A stretch of DNA of 64,000 nt from the NCBI GenBank assembly GCA_037142735.1, contig JBAXAB010000001.1, positions 1 through 64,000 of the forward strand, read 5' to 3'. Below are positions 41,182-49,870 of the stretch, piece after piece. The position numbers were made by a program, and so were the translations under genes. Origin of the DNA: JBAXAB01 sp037142735 (GTDB taxonomy: Bacteria; Patescibacteriota; Minisyncoccia; Phycocordibacterales; CAIZLB01). How positions within the stretch are numbered: the first letter of the stretch is position 1; each line of letters opens with the position of its first letter. The notes under the pieces are model-generated. The model saw nothing but the letters and a program-made list of their open reading frames with translations. It had not been told where the DNA came from and did not search any database.

Positions 41182-43608
41182 ATGAAAAAGAAGGCCTCAA
41201 AATCTGTCTCAAAAATCTCTTCAGTCTACGACCACTTAAAAATCGAAAAAAAGTGGCAAGCTGATTGGAAAAAATCGGGAATTTACAAAACCAAAGAGGG
41301 AGGTAAAAAGCCAAAAGCCTACGTCTTGGACATGTTTCCATATCCATCTGGTTCTGGACTTCACGTTGGGCACCCAAAGGGATACATCGCAACAGACGTA
41401 TTCGCTCGTTTTAAACGCATGTCTGGATTTAATGTTTTACATCCAATGGGTTGGGATGCGTTCGGATTACCAGCAGAGGAGTTTGCTTTAAAAAACAAAA
41501 TTCATCCGAGTATAGCAGTCAAGACGAATGTAAAGTGTTATAAGGACCAACTTTCAATCCTCGGTTTCTGCTATGACTGGGATCGAGAAGTAAACACCAC
41601 TGATCCTGAATACTATAAATGGACTCAATGGGCGTTTTTACAGATGCATAAAAAAGGTTTGACGTATGAATCTCACGAACCTATCAATTGGTGTCCTTCG
41701 TGTAAAACTGGTCTTGCTAATGAAGATTTAGACAATGGAAAGTGTGAACGCTGTGGTTCAATTGTCGAAAAGAAGCCGATTCGTCAGTGGGTGATTGGCA
41801 TTACAAAATATGCAGATAGACTTTTAAGTGATCTGGATGCTTTAGATTGGCCAAATTCTATTAAAGAGTCTCAGAAAAATTGGATTGGTCGTAGTGAAGG
41901 ATCAGAATTAACCTTTGAAATTAAAGGTGGAGAGTCCGTCAGTGTTTTTACTACGCGTCCAGATACAATTTTTGGTGTGACATATCTTGTCCTTGCACCT
42001 GAGCATCATTTGATTGAAAAAATAAAACCACGAATTGAAAACTGGGATAAAGTTCAGTCATTCATCAAAGACGTAGCCAAAAAAACGCAGATCGAACGAA
42101 CGGCTGAGGGGAAAGAAAAAACCGGTGTACATTTATCTGGAATTTCTGCTGTGAATCCTGCGAATGGTGAAAAAGTACCCGTCTGGATTGCGGATTACGT
42201 TTTAGCAGATTACGGAACAGGTGCGGTTATGGCAGTACCGGCACATGACGAACGTGATTTTGTCTTTGCTAAAAAATATAACTTACCGATTATGGCAGTA
42301 ATTGGATCCGAACATGTGTCAGACGAAAAAGCCTACACCGGCGGTGGAACTTTGATTAATTCTGGAAAGTTTAACGGAAAAGATTCAGAATCTGTGATTA
42401 AGGAAATCACCAAATTCTGTAATGGAAAATTAGTAGTGCGCTATAAATTACGAGACTGGGTATTTTCACGTCAGAGATACTGGGGAGAGCCGATTCCACT
42501 TGTTCACTGTGCTTCATGTGGAGTGGTGCCTGTGCCTGAAAAAGAACTTCCACTAAAACTTCCTAATGTAAAATTCTACGAACCGACAGGGACTGGAGAA
42601 TCTCCTTTGGCTGCAATCGACAAATGGGTCAATACTAAATGTCCACAATGTAAGGGTCCTGCAAAACGCGAGACGAATACCATGCCTCAATGGGCTGGAT
42701 CATGTTGGTATTACCTTCGATACATGGATCCGAAAAATAAAAAGATGCTCGTGGATCCTAAAAAAGAAAAGTACTGGTCACCAGTTGATGTGTACGTTGG
42801 TGGCACCGAGCACGCAACGAGACACTTGATCTATGCAAGATTTTGGCACAAGTTTTTATATGATATTGGAGTCGTTTCCCAATCAGAACCATTTACGCAA
42901 TTGCGAAATCAGGGATTGATTATGGGACCTGATGGACAAAAAATGAGCAAGCGTTTTGGAAACGTAGTAAACCCAGATGATATTGTGAAATTATATGGAG
43001 CTGACAGTCTACGTGTATACGAAATGTTTATGGGTCCATTTGAGCAAGCGATCTCATGGAGTACTGACAACATGCTTGGTTCAAGACGATTTATTGAGCG
43101 TGTTTGGAGATTGAAACAGAAAATTTCTAAAGATTCTGTTAAAAAGGATACCGAACAACTTCTACATAAGACAATTAAAAAAGTAGGACAAGACATTCAG
43201 GGTTTTTCTCACAATACTGCCATTTCATCAATGATGATTCTCTTAAATGCCCTAGAAAGTGAGGCTTCTGTTGATAAAAAAACGTATGAAACTCTTCTTC
43301 TTATCCTCGCTCCATTTACTCCACATATCACTGATGATTTATGGTCTCAACTAGGACACAAAAAGAGCATACATTTGGAGGTGTGGCCTACATATGATGA
43401 ATCAAAATTAATCAGTGATTCATTTAAAATAATGATCCAAGTTAATGGAAAAATACGTGGGTCACTAGAGACTAATAATCCTGAGGAAGCCTTTGTAATT
43501 AAGGCTGCAAAGGAAAAACCCGAGATTAAAAAGTATCTCGATGGTAATGAAATTATCAAGGAAATTTACGTCAAAAATAAGCTTGTCAACTTCGTCGTCA
43601 AGGGGTAA
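41182..43608 (+). CDS. leuS: Leucyl-tRNA synthetase
   Basis: This 808-residue class I synthetase has the HIGH signature YPSGSGLHVGHPKGY, the zinc-binding WCPSCKTGLANEDLDNGKCERCG, an inserted editing (CP1) domain (STRPDTIFGVTYL-like VFTTRPDTIFGVTYLVLAP), a second Cys cluster (TKCPQCKGPAKRE), the KMSKS-equivalent QKMSKRFGN and the C-terminal anticodon-binding domain. It is close to the usual length and appears complete. It attaches leucine to tRNA-Leu and edits misacylated products. Confidence 0.97.
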   Translation: MKKKASKSVSKISSVYDHLKIEKKWQADWKKSGIYKTKEGGKKPKAYVLDMFPYPSGSGLHVGHPKGYIATDVFARFKRMSGFNVLHPMGWDAFGLPAEEFALKNKIHPSIAVKTNVKCYKDQLSILGFCYDWDREVNTTDPEYYKWTQWAFLQMHKKGLTYESHEPINWCPSCKTGLANEDLDNGKCERCGSIVEKKPIRQWVIGITKYADRLLSDLDALDWPNSIKESQKNWIGRSEGSELTFEIKGGESVSVFTTRPDTIFGVTYLVLAPEHHLIEKIKPRIENWDKVQSFIKDVAKKTQIERTAEGKEKTGVHLSGISAVNPANGEKVPVWIADYVLADYGTGAVMAVPAHDERDFVFAKKYNLPIMAVIGSEHVSDEKAYTGGGTLINSGKFNGKDSESVIKEITKFCNGKLVVRYKLRDWVFSRQRYWGEPIPLVHCASCGVVPVPEKELPLKLPNVKFYEPTGTGESPLAAIDKWVNTKCPQCKGPAKRETNTMPQWAGSCWYYLRYMDPKNKKMLVDPKKEKYWSPVDVYVGGTEHATRHLIYARFWHKFLYDIGVVSQSEPFTQLRNQGLIMGPDGQKMSKRFGNVVNPDDIVKLYGADSLRVYEMFMGPFEQAISWSTDNMLGSRRFIERVWRLKQKISKDSVKKDTEQLLHKTIKKVGQDIQGFSHNTAISSMMILLNALESEASVDKKTYETLLLILAPFTPHITDDLWSQLGHKKSIHLEVWPTYDESKLISDSFKIMIQVNGKIRGSLETNNPEEAFVIKAAKEKPEIKKYLDGNEIIKEIYVKNKLVNFVVKG

Positions 43609-43609
43609 C

Positions 43610-43638
43610 TTGACGGTATTCCGCATTTATGCTAAAAC
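43610..43638 (+). promoter_or_regulatory. Promoter of the HARE-HTH gene
   Basis: TTGACG (43610-43615), a 17-nt spacer and TAAAAC (43633-43638), with a TGC in front of the -10 box. ATGCTAA (43629-43635) and TTAGCAT (43660-43666) form a perfect 7-bp inverted repeat across the transcription start. Confidence 0.5.
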
Positions 43639-43671
43639 TAATACTAATTAAACGACAAATTAGCATATAAC

Positions 43672-44724
43672 ATGGCAATAGCAAACCTTCCATTCAAACC
43701 AAAACAGGTCACCAAGAAACTTCTTTCGTCACTGCACGAAAGAGCTCGGTTGGTTATCATAAAAAGATACGGTCTTGATAAAAATTCTGAGAGAATGACG
43801 CTTGAAGGTATCGGCCAGGACTACAATATCACTCGCGAACGTGTCCGCCAGATCGAAAATGCTGCTATTGCTAATATTCGTAAATCCTCACAATTCAGAG
43901 AAGAGGCCGCTTCTTTCTTGGCTCTTGAAACATTGATCCGTGACCTTGGTTCATTAATTTCAGAAGAAGATTTATTGAATCATCTTGCGAAAGATCCTTC
44001 TACAAAGAATCATTTCCATTTCATGCTCACTGTTGGTCTAACATTTAAAAAAGAACGCGAAGACGAAGAGTTTAAACACCGATGGCACGTTGATCCTGAA
44101 TTAACTAAAAGAATTCACGAAGCACTTAGAAAACTTTACAAATCTCTTTCAAATGATGACCTTGTTCCAGAATCTGAAATGATTCAGATGTTTTTCGATA
44201 ACTTAAAAGACATTAATGACAAGTACAAGAGCGATGAAGTGTCCAAACGATGGTTACGCATTTCAAAACACATTGATAAGAATCCATTGGGTGAATGGGG
44301 CAAGACAAGTTCGCCAAATGTAAAGACAAAAGGCATCAGAGACTTTGCTTTTTTGGCTATGCGAAAACATGGTTCTCCAATCCACTTCCGAGACATTGCA
44401 AAATTGATCGAAAAACTTTTCAACAAGAAAGCGCACATCGCAACGACTCATAATGAACTGATCAAGGATAAACGATTCGTCTTAGTTGGACGAGGTTTAT
44501 ATGCATTGGCAGAATGGGGATACCTCAGTGGTGTTGTAAAGGATGTTATAAAGAAAGTTCTAGACAAACACGGTCCACTTCCAAAGGATGAAATCATTCA
44601 AAAAGTTTTAAAGGAAAGATTTGTAAAAGAAAACACTATCCTCGTTAACTTACAGAACAACAAATTCTTCAAAAAGGACAAAGATGGACGTTACCACATG
44701 GTAGATTTCACTGCTACTAAATAA
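43672..44724 (+). CDS. Sigma-region-4-like and HARE-HTH domain protein
   Basis: This 350-residue protein begins with a sigma70 region 4-like HTH (RYGLDKNSERMTLEGIGQDY, NITRERVRQIENAAIANIRK), followed by a helical middle and a C-terminal HARE-HTH domain (FLAMRKHGSPIHFRDIAKLI, then KDKRFVLVGRGLYALAEWGY) and a further winged-helix segment. RERVRQIE is the sigma -35-recognition motif, but regions 2 and 3 are missing, so it cannot be a full sigma factor. It may be a transcription or nucleoid regulator; the RNA polymerase delta subunit shares the HARE-HTH fold. Confidence 0.75.
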   Translation: MAIANLPFKPKQVTKKLLSSLHERARLVIIKRYGLDKNSERMTLEGIGQDYNITRERVRQIENAAIANIRKSSQFREEAASFLALETLIRDLGSLISEEDLLNHLAKDPSTKNHFHFMLTVGLTFKKEREDEEFKHRWHVDPELTKRIHEALRKLYKSLSNDDLVPESEMIQMFFDNLKDINDKYKSDEVSKRWLRISKHIDKNPLGEWGKTSSPNVKTKGIRDFAFLAMRKHGSPIHFRDIAKLIEKLFNKKAHIATTHNELIKDKRFVLVGRGLYALAEWGYLSGVVKDVIKKVLDKHGPLPKDEIIQKVLKERFVKENTILVNLQNNKFFKKDKDGRYHMVDFTATK

Positions 44725-44752
44725 TCGACTAGTATTTTCATACACAGTAAGT

Positions 44753-44758
44753 TAAAAT
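44753..44758 (+). promoter_or_regulatory. -10 box, predicted leaderless start of the 44766 gene
   Basis: TAAAAT ends 7 nt before the ATG at 44766. Confidence 0.4.
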
Positions 44759-44765
44759 ACTACTG

Positions 44766-46058
44766 ATGTATCTTGCTCTCATTCAATCTTCACTTGGGCC
44801 AGCTTTCACCTTTATCTATTTGGTTGCTATTATCGCGATACCAATAGTGTTGTTTTTTGAACTTAATAAGAAATGGCAGAAATACCTACATGCTTATTAT
44901 TTTAACAAACAAACATACACAGTTCTTGAATTAAAGATTCCAAAAAACAATACCAAATCACCACTTGCCATGGAGATTTTTCTTAATGCCCTTCAACAAC
45001 CAGGAAAGGATTACGAATGGAGAAAAAAATGGTGGACAGGAGAGGTTCGTGCCTGGTTCTCGCTAGAGATATGTTCGTTCGAAGGTAATGTACGTTTTTT
45101 TATATGGACAAAAACAAAATATAAAGATTTACTAGAGAACCAGTTGTATTCTCAGTATCCAGATATTGAAATTAGTGACGTCGGCGCGCGTGACTATACG
45201 TACAACATACCCTTTGATGAAAGTAAGTATGAATACTGGGCTACCGAATGGAGAAAAAGAGAGCCTTCTCACTTACCTATAAAAACCTACATGGCTTTTG
45301 GACTTCAAGATGATCCAAAAGAAGAATTTAGAATCGATCCAATTACACCACTTTTTGAATTTTTAGGATCACTGAAAAAAGGAGAACAGGTATGGTATCA
45401 AATTTGTGTCCGAGCACACGGAAAGGACAAATTTGATAAGGGAAAAGGTGCCTACGTTGACTGGAAGCACGCTGCTCAGAAGGATGTGTTGAAACTGACA
45501 AAACGAGATGCTCCTAATAAAGATGATAAATTTAATTTCATCATTTTGACCAAGGGTGAAAAACAAGCAGCGGATGCAATTGAAGACAACATTACAAAAG
45601 CAGCTTTCGATGTCGGAATTCGTGTTATCTATGCGGCAGAGAAAAGTGTATATCAAAAAAGTACCGTAGGTCGTATTAAAGCTTCGTTTAACCAGTTCAA
45701 TGCCCCGAATTTGAATAGTTTTGCTCGTGTGAATGACATTGACGATGACAAGTGGCGTTACCATTACTTACCATTCGGAAACAAGAGACTTTCTCGTCAT
45801 AAAAAAAGACTTTTCGATCTTTATCGGCACCGATCGTTCTTTTATAGAGACTTTGTTCCGTATCCTCACAAAGAGGAAGAATTGATTTCGAACTTCTGGG
45901 TTTCAGATATAACAACATGGTTTGATTCAAAAATCACCACATTCAGTGCTGAAGAGCTAGCAACTATTTACCACTTCCCAGGAGAAGTCGCAAAGACGCC
46001 AAGTGTAAACCGTGTGACTGCCAAGAAAGCCGAACCACCATCAAACTTACCTCAATAA
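44766..46058 (+). CDS. Membrane protein resembling the N-terminal part of CPR VirD4/TraD-type ATPases
   Basis: This 430-residue protein has one N-terminal membrane helix (about residues 10-31) and a large cytoplasmic part. EELATIYHFPGEVAKTPSVN followed by AKKAEPPSNLP at the C-terminus is a signature I associate with the segment that precedes the ATPase domain in CPR type IV secretion coupling proteins. Here the gene stops right there, and the next gene is mltG, so no ATPase domain follows. It may act as a detached membrane subunit for an ATPase encoded elsewhere. Confidence 0.5.
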   Translation: MYLALIQSSLGPAFTFIYLVAIIAIPIVLFFELNKKWQKYLHAYYFNKQTYTVLELKIPKNNTKSPLAMEIFLNALQQPGKDYEWRKKWWTGEVRAWFSLEICSFEGNVRFFIWTKTKYKDLLENQLYSQYPDIEISDVGARDYTYNIPFDESKYEYWATEWRKREPSHLPIKTYMAFGLQDDPKEEFRIDPITPLFEFLGSLKKGEQVWYQICVRAHGKDKFDKGKGAYVDWKHAAQKDVLKLTKRDAPNKDDKFNFIILTKGEKQAADAIEDNITKAAFDVGIRVIYAAEKSVYQKSTVGRIKASFNQFNAPNLNSFARVNDIDDDKWRYHYLPFGNKRLSRHKKRLFDLYRHRSFFYRDFVPYPHKEEELISNFWVSDITTWFDSKITTFSAEELATIYHFPGEVAKTPSVNRVTAKKAEPPSNLPQ

Positions 46059-46074
46059 TTTTAATTCATATCTA

Positions 46075-47073
46075 ATGAGAATCTTTAAAGAACATATATT
46101 TGTAATCTACTCGGTACTTCTAGCAGTGTTGATATTGGTAGTTGGAATAGCTGCTAAAATATTTATACCAGTTGAAATCCCACGGGACGGATCAGTGATT
46201 GTACATATTGATAAAGGGCAAAGCCTTATTAGTATTTCACATGAATTAGAAAAAGAGCAGATCATTGATTCTCCATTCCTTTTCCGCCTGATTATTACAT
46301 TGCGTGGAAGTGAAAACAGTATCCCAGCTGGTTATTACTTATTCTCAGATGACAGCGGCCAATCTGGTAGAAGTCGTTACAGTCTAAGTGCAATTGCCAG
46401 GCGCTTAGCTCAAGGAGAAATGGGTTTTAGGCCACAGAAAATTACCATACCAGAAGGGTTGAACGTTATTGACATTGGAAATAAGGTACACCAAGAATTT
46501 CCAGCCATTGACGCATTAGAGTTTGCGAGCTCTGCTAAGCCTTATGAAGGATACCTTTTCCCAGATACGTACCTCTTTATGCCTTATGCAACATCTGGTG
46601 AAATTATACATAAAATGAGGGATACCTTTGAACAAAAAGTGACTGATAATCCTTTATTCGCTGAGGCAATCGCAAGTTCTACACACTCATTTGCAGATAT
46701 TATAAAAATGGCCTCAATTCTAGAAGGAGAAGTGAGAACTTTAGAGGATCGCAAAATTGTATCCGATTTGCTATGGCGCAGAATAAAAAAAGGCATGCCA
46801 TTACAAGTCGATTCTACTTTTAAGTATATAAATCAAAAAACATCTGCTCAACTAACTTTAGGCGACTTAAAAATTGACTCTCTCTACAATACCTACAAAT
46901 ATAAAGGTTTGCCTCCGACACCAATTTCAAATCCAGGCCTTGAAACATTATTTGCGGCGGCAGAACCGACTCCAAATCAATATGTATTCTTTTTAAATGA
47001 TAAGGATGGAATAAGTCATTTCGCTAAAACATTTGCAGAGCACATTCGTTACAAAAACCAATATTTGAAATAG
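46075..47073 (+). CDS. mltG: MltG endolytic murein transglycosylase (copy 2)
   Basis: This 332-residue protein has one N-terminal helix (residues 8-28), a LysM-like segment (VIVHIDKGQSLISISHELEK), and the MltG catalytic domain: MASILEGEVRTLEDRKIVSD keeps both glutamates of the E-x-E pair, followed by LQVDSTFKYI and YNTYKYKGLPPTPISNPG. It cuts nascent glycan strands near the membrane. It fits the canonical MltG pattern better than copy 1 at 35413. Confidence 0.9.
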   Translation: MRIFKEHIFVIYSVLLAVLILVVGIAAKIFIPVEIPRDGSVIVHIDKGQSLISISHELEKEQIIDSPFLFRLIITLRGSENSIPAGYYLFSDDSGQSGRSRYSLSAIARRLAQGEMGFRPQKITIPEGLNVIDIGNKVHQEFPAIDALEFASSAKPYEGYLFPDTYLFMPYATSGEIIHKMRDTFEQKVTDNPLFAEAIASSTHSFADIIKMASILEGEVRTLEDRKIVSDLLWRRIKKGMPLQVDSTFKYINQKTSAQLTLGDLKIDSLYNTYKYKGLPPTPISNPGLETLFAAAEPTPNQYVFFLNDKDGISHFAKTFAEHIRYKNQYLK

Positions 47074-47104
47074 CCTGGAAATGGCATCGAGCCATTAAAT
47101 GGTG

Positions 47105-47110
47105 TAGTAT
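47105..47110 (+). promoter_or_regulatory. -10 box, predicted leaderless start of mnmA
   Basis: TAGTAT ends 6 nt before the ATG at 47117. Confidence 0.4.
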
Positions 47111-47116
47111 CCTTGG

Positions 47117-48196
47117 ATGATTGGAAAGTCTAAAAAGGTCTGGGTAGGAATGTCGGGCGGGGTCGACTCGTCTGTTTCAGCGTACCTTTTAAAGCAACAA
47201 GGTTACGACGTAACCGGTGTTTTTATAAAAGTTTGGCAACCAAACGATGTTGAATGTACCTGGAAAGACGAACGACGAGACGCCATGCGAGTCTGCGCAG
47301 AGCTGGATATTCCTTTTTTAACTCTTGACCTAAGCGTTGAATATAAAATGCAGGTAGTTGACTATATGATCAGTGAATATGCCAAAGGGCGCACTCCAAA
47401 TCCGGACATTATGTGTAATCGTCACATTAAATTTGGCGGTTTTCTAGATATGGCCAAAAGAATGGACATTGATTATGTAGCCACTGGTCACTATGCAAAT
47501 GTTAAAAAAACTGATGACGGCTATTTTTCATTATTTGAAGGAAAGGATCCATCCAAAGATCAAAGTTACTTTTTATGGACTCTTAATTCAGATGATTTGT
47601 CCAGAGTGCTTTTTCCTGTTGGACACTTGCTCAAAACGGAAGTGCGTAAGATTGCTCAAAAGGCAAAATTACCAGTTTTTGACAAAAAAGACAGCCAGGG
47701 AATTTGTTTCATTGGCCATGTTGATATGAAAGAATTCCTAAAGAAAAATATAGAGACCAGATCTGGATCTGTTCTTGATATTGATGGAAATGTAATAGGG
47801 GAACACGATGGTGCAATTCTATACACAATAGGAGAACGTGTTGGATTTAAGGCTTTTAAAACTGGCGCAGACGACAAAGCGATGTATATTCTAAGTAAAG
47901 ACGTTTCAAATAATACTATCACCGTCATAGAAAATAATCTTTTAACCGTTGAAGGTTCTGAACACAATCAAGGCATAAGGATTGCCCAGCTAGCCGACGT
48001 TAACTGGAACACTGAAAAGACAAATACTGTCAGCAATTTAAAGGCTAGAGTTAGATACAGACAAGAAAAACAGGACTGTATTTTTGACCCAAATACGAGC
48101 AGGGTGACATTTTCTAAAGCGCAGGTCCTAGCAAGCGGACAATCCGTCGTTTTGTACAGTGGCGAAAGGTGCCTAGGTGGTGGTATTATAAGCTAA
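47117..48196 (+). CDS. mnmA: tRNA-specific 2-thiouridylase MnmA
   Basis: This 359-residue protein has the PP-loop SGGVDSSVSAYLL (residues 13-25), the catalytic Cys in TPNPDIMCNRHIKFG, the second Cys in KDSQGICFIGHVDM and the ATGHYA motif, all intact. MnmA adds sulfur to the wobble uridine of several tRNAs. It is complete and starts right after a -10 box. The nuclease gene that follows begins 2 nt after its stop. Confidence 0.95.
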   Translation: MIGKSKKVWVGMSGGVDSSVSAYLLKQQGYDVTGVFIKVWQPNDVECTWKDERRDAMRVCAELDIPFLTLDLSVEYKMQVVDYMISEYAKGRTPNPDIMCNRHIKFGGFLDMAKRMDIDYVATGHYANVKKTDDGYFSLFEGKDPSKDQSYFLWTLNSDDLSRVLFPVGHLLKTEVRKIAQKAKLPVFDKKDSQGICFIGHVDMKEFLKKNIETRSGSVLDIDGNVIGEHDGAILYTIGERVGFKAFKTGADDKAMYILSKDVSNNTITVIENNLLTVEGSEHNQGIRIAQLADVNWNTEKTNTVSNLKARVRYRQEKQDCIFDPNTSRVTFSKAQVLASGQSVVLYSGERCLGGGIIS

Positions 48197-48198
48197 TC

Positions 48199-49068
48199 AT
48201 GTTTCAGGAAGTTTTATTAGTAAAGACTGACGGCACCAAAGAGGTTTATGAACCTCATAAATTAAGAAATTCTCTCATTAAAGCTGGTGCCGGTGGTCAT
48301 TCGGCTGATAAAGTTCTGACCGAAGTTTCAAATTATCTAGAAGAACATCTGAAAGGCAAAAAGAAATCTGAGGTAACGGTTTCCGAATTATACAAACTAG
48401 CTTTTGAATGTCTCAAAAAATATGCGGGGGATGCGGCGTTGCGATATTCACTTAAGAGGTCTCTTTTTGAACTTGGCCCGACCGGTTTTCCTTTTGAAAA
48501 ATATATCGCTGAAATTTTCAAGACTCAGGGTTTTGAAACCTTAACTGGCCAAATGGTGATGGGTAGCTGTGTTCCTCACGAGGTAGATCTAGTGGCGTGG
48601 AACGCTGATAAATTAATTATGGGTGAAGTAAAATATCACAACGATCCTGCTTCAAAGACAGATTTAAAAGTCGCCCTTTACGTAAGTGCGCGTTATAACG
48701 ATATAAAACAAAACATGTTTGATTACGGCGGCACACCTCGTAAATTGGCCGAGTGGTACTTAATTACAAATACAAAGTTTACGGACACTGCGATCACCTA
48801 TGCTGTGTGTAACGGAGTCAAATTATTAAGCTGGGTGTATCCAGAGACTGGAAATTTGCATGACATGATTGAAGACACCAAATCGCACCCGATTACATGT
48901 CTAAGCGCTCTTGATGCAAGCCAAAAGAAGATGTTGATAGACAAAAATGTGATCCTTTGTCGACAGTTACATTCAAATACCGCCATTATGAAAGAACTTC
49001 ACTTCAGCGAAGAGACTATTTTTAACGTTCTAGAAGAAACAAATAAAATTATTACCACAAAAAAATAA
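48199..49068 (+). CDS. ATP-cone and restriction-endonuclease-like protein
   Basis: From the ATG at 48199 this is 289 residues (a start at 48169 would overlap mnmA). The N-terminus is an ATP-cone (VKTDGTKEVYEPHKLRNSLI, KAGAGGHSADKVLTEVSNYL), and the second half is a PD-(D/E)xK-like nuclease: EVDLVAWNADKLIMGEVKYH supplies the D and E-x-K residues. Fusions of ATP-cone with Mrr-like nucleases are known but uncharacterised. It is followed by another PD-(D/E)xK gene, suggesting a shared DNA-processing role. Confidence 0.75.
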   Translation: MFQEVLLVKTDGTKEVYEPHKLRNSLIKAGAGGHSADKVLTEVSNYLEEHLKGKKKSEVTVSELYKLAFECLKKYAGDAALRYSLKRSLFELGPTGFPFEKYIAEIFKTQGFETLTGQMVMGSCVPHEVDLVAWNADKLIMGEVKYHNDPASKTDLKVALYVSARYNDIKQNMFDYGGTPRKLAEWYLITNTKFTDTAITYAVCNGVKLLSWVYPETGNLHDMIEDTKSHPITCLSALDASQKKMLIDKNVILCRQLHSNTAIMKELHFSEETIFNVLEETNKIITTKK

Positions 49069-49072
49069 GATT

Positions 49073-49870
49073 ATGGCTTTTATTCCGTACAAAAAGAAAT
49101 TATATATTCCAGACAGTACCGAACCCTTCAAATTAAGCCGCTCGAAGATCGACATGTTTCTTGAATGTGCCCGTTGCTTTTATTTAGACCGTAGAATTGG
49201 GGTCTCTCGACCTGATAGCTTTCCTTTTAATCTCAACAGTGCTGTTGATCATCTCTTAAAAAAAGAATTTGATATCCATCGTAGTGCAAAGACGGCGCAC
49301 CCCCTCATGGTGAGTTACAAAATTGATGCGGTACCTTTTATCCACAAAGATCTAGATGTCTGGAGAGAAAATTTTGTCGGAGTGCAATATTTGGATAAGA
49401 AAAATAACTTTATCATCTTTGGCGCTGTGGATGATGTATGGGTGAATAAAATGGGTGAATTGATTGTAGTCGACTATAAATCAACCAGCAAAGACACCGA
49501 AGTAAACCTTGATGCAGACTGGCAAATCGCCTACAAACGCCAAATGGAGGTGTACCAGTGGCTATTGGAGAAGAATGACCACAAAGTATCTACTACGGGT
49601 TATTTCGTGTATGCCAATGCCACCAAAGCTCGTGATTCCTTCGAAGCTCGCCTTGAATTTGAAATGACAGTAATACCATATACAGGCGATAATTCATGGA
49701 TAGAAGAGACACTTGTTTCAATTAAAAAATGCCTTGACGGAAATGACATACCAAAAGAATCAGCTACGTGTAAATATTGCGAATACAGGACAAAAGCAGG
49801 CAATGCTTTTAAAGATCATGTTCAAAAATATGGAGCAGTAAAGGCAGCCAGTCCTAAGAAAAAGAAATGA
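49073..49870 (+). CDS. PD-(D/E)xK nuclease, RecB/Cas4-like
   Basis: This 265-residue protein begins with KLSRSKIDMFLECARCFYLD, the usual N-terminal helix and Cys of RecB/AddB/Cas4-like nucleases, has the catalytic core FGAVDDVWVNKMGELIVVDYKS (D ... D-Y-K), the QMEVYQWLL helix and a C-terminal CKYCEYRT. Paired cysteines at both ends could hold an Fe-S cluster as in Cas4 and AddB. There is no CRISPR array in the window. Its TGA stop overlaps the pepF start (ATGA). Confidence 0.8.
   Translation: MAFIPYKKKLYIPDSTEPFKLSRSKIDMFLECARCFYLDRRIGVSRPDSFPFNLNSAVDHLLKKEFDIHRSAKTAHPLMVSYKIDAVPFIHKDLDVWRENFVGVQYLDKKNNFIIFGAVDDVWVNKMGELIVVDYKSTSKDTEVNLDADWQIAYKRQMEVYQWLLEKNDHKVSTTGYFVYANATKARDSFEARLEFEMTVIPYTGDNSWIEETLVSIKKCLDGNDIPKESATCKYCEYRTKAGNAFKDHVQKYGAVKAASPKKKK

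Noticed and set aside
49073..49870. Cas4 of a CRISPR system
   Set aside because: No CRISPR array or other cas gene is present; the RecB-like family is broad.
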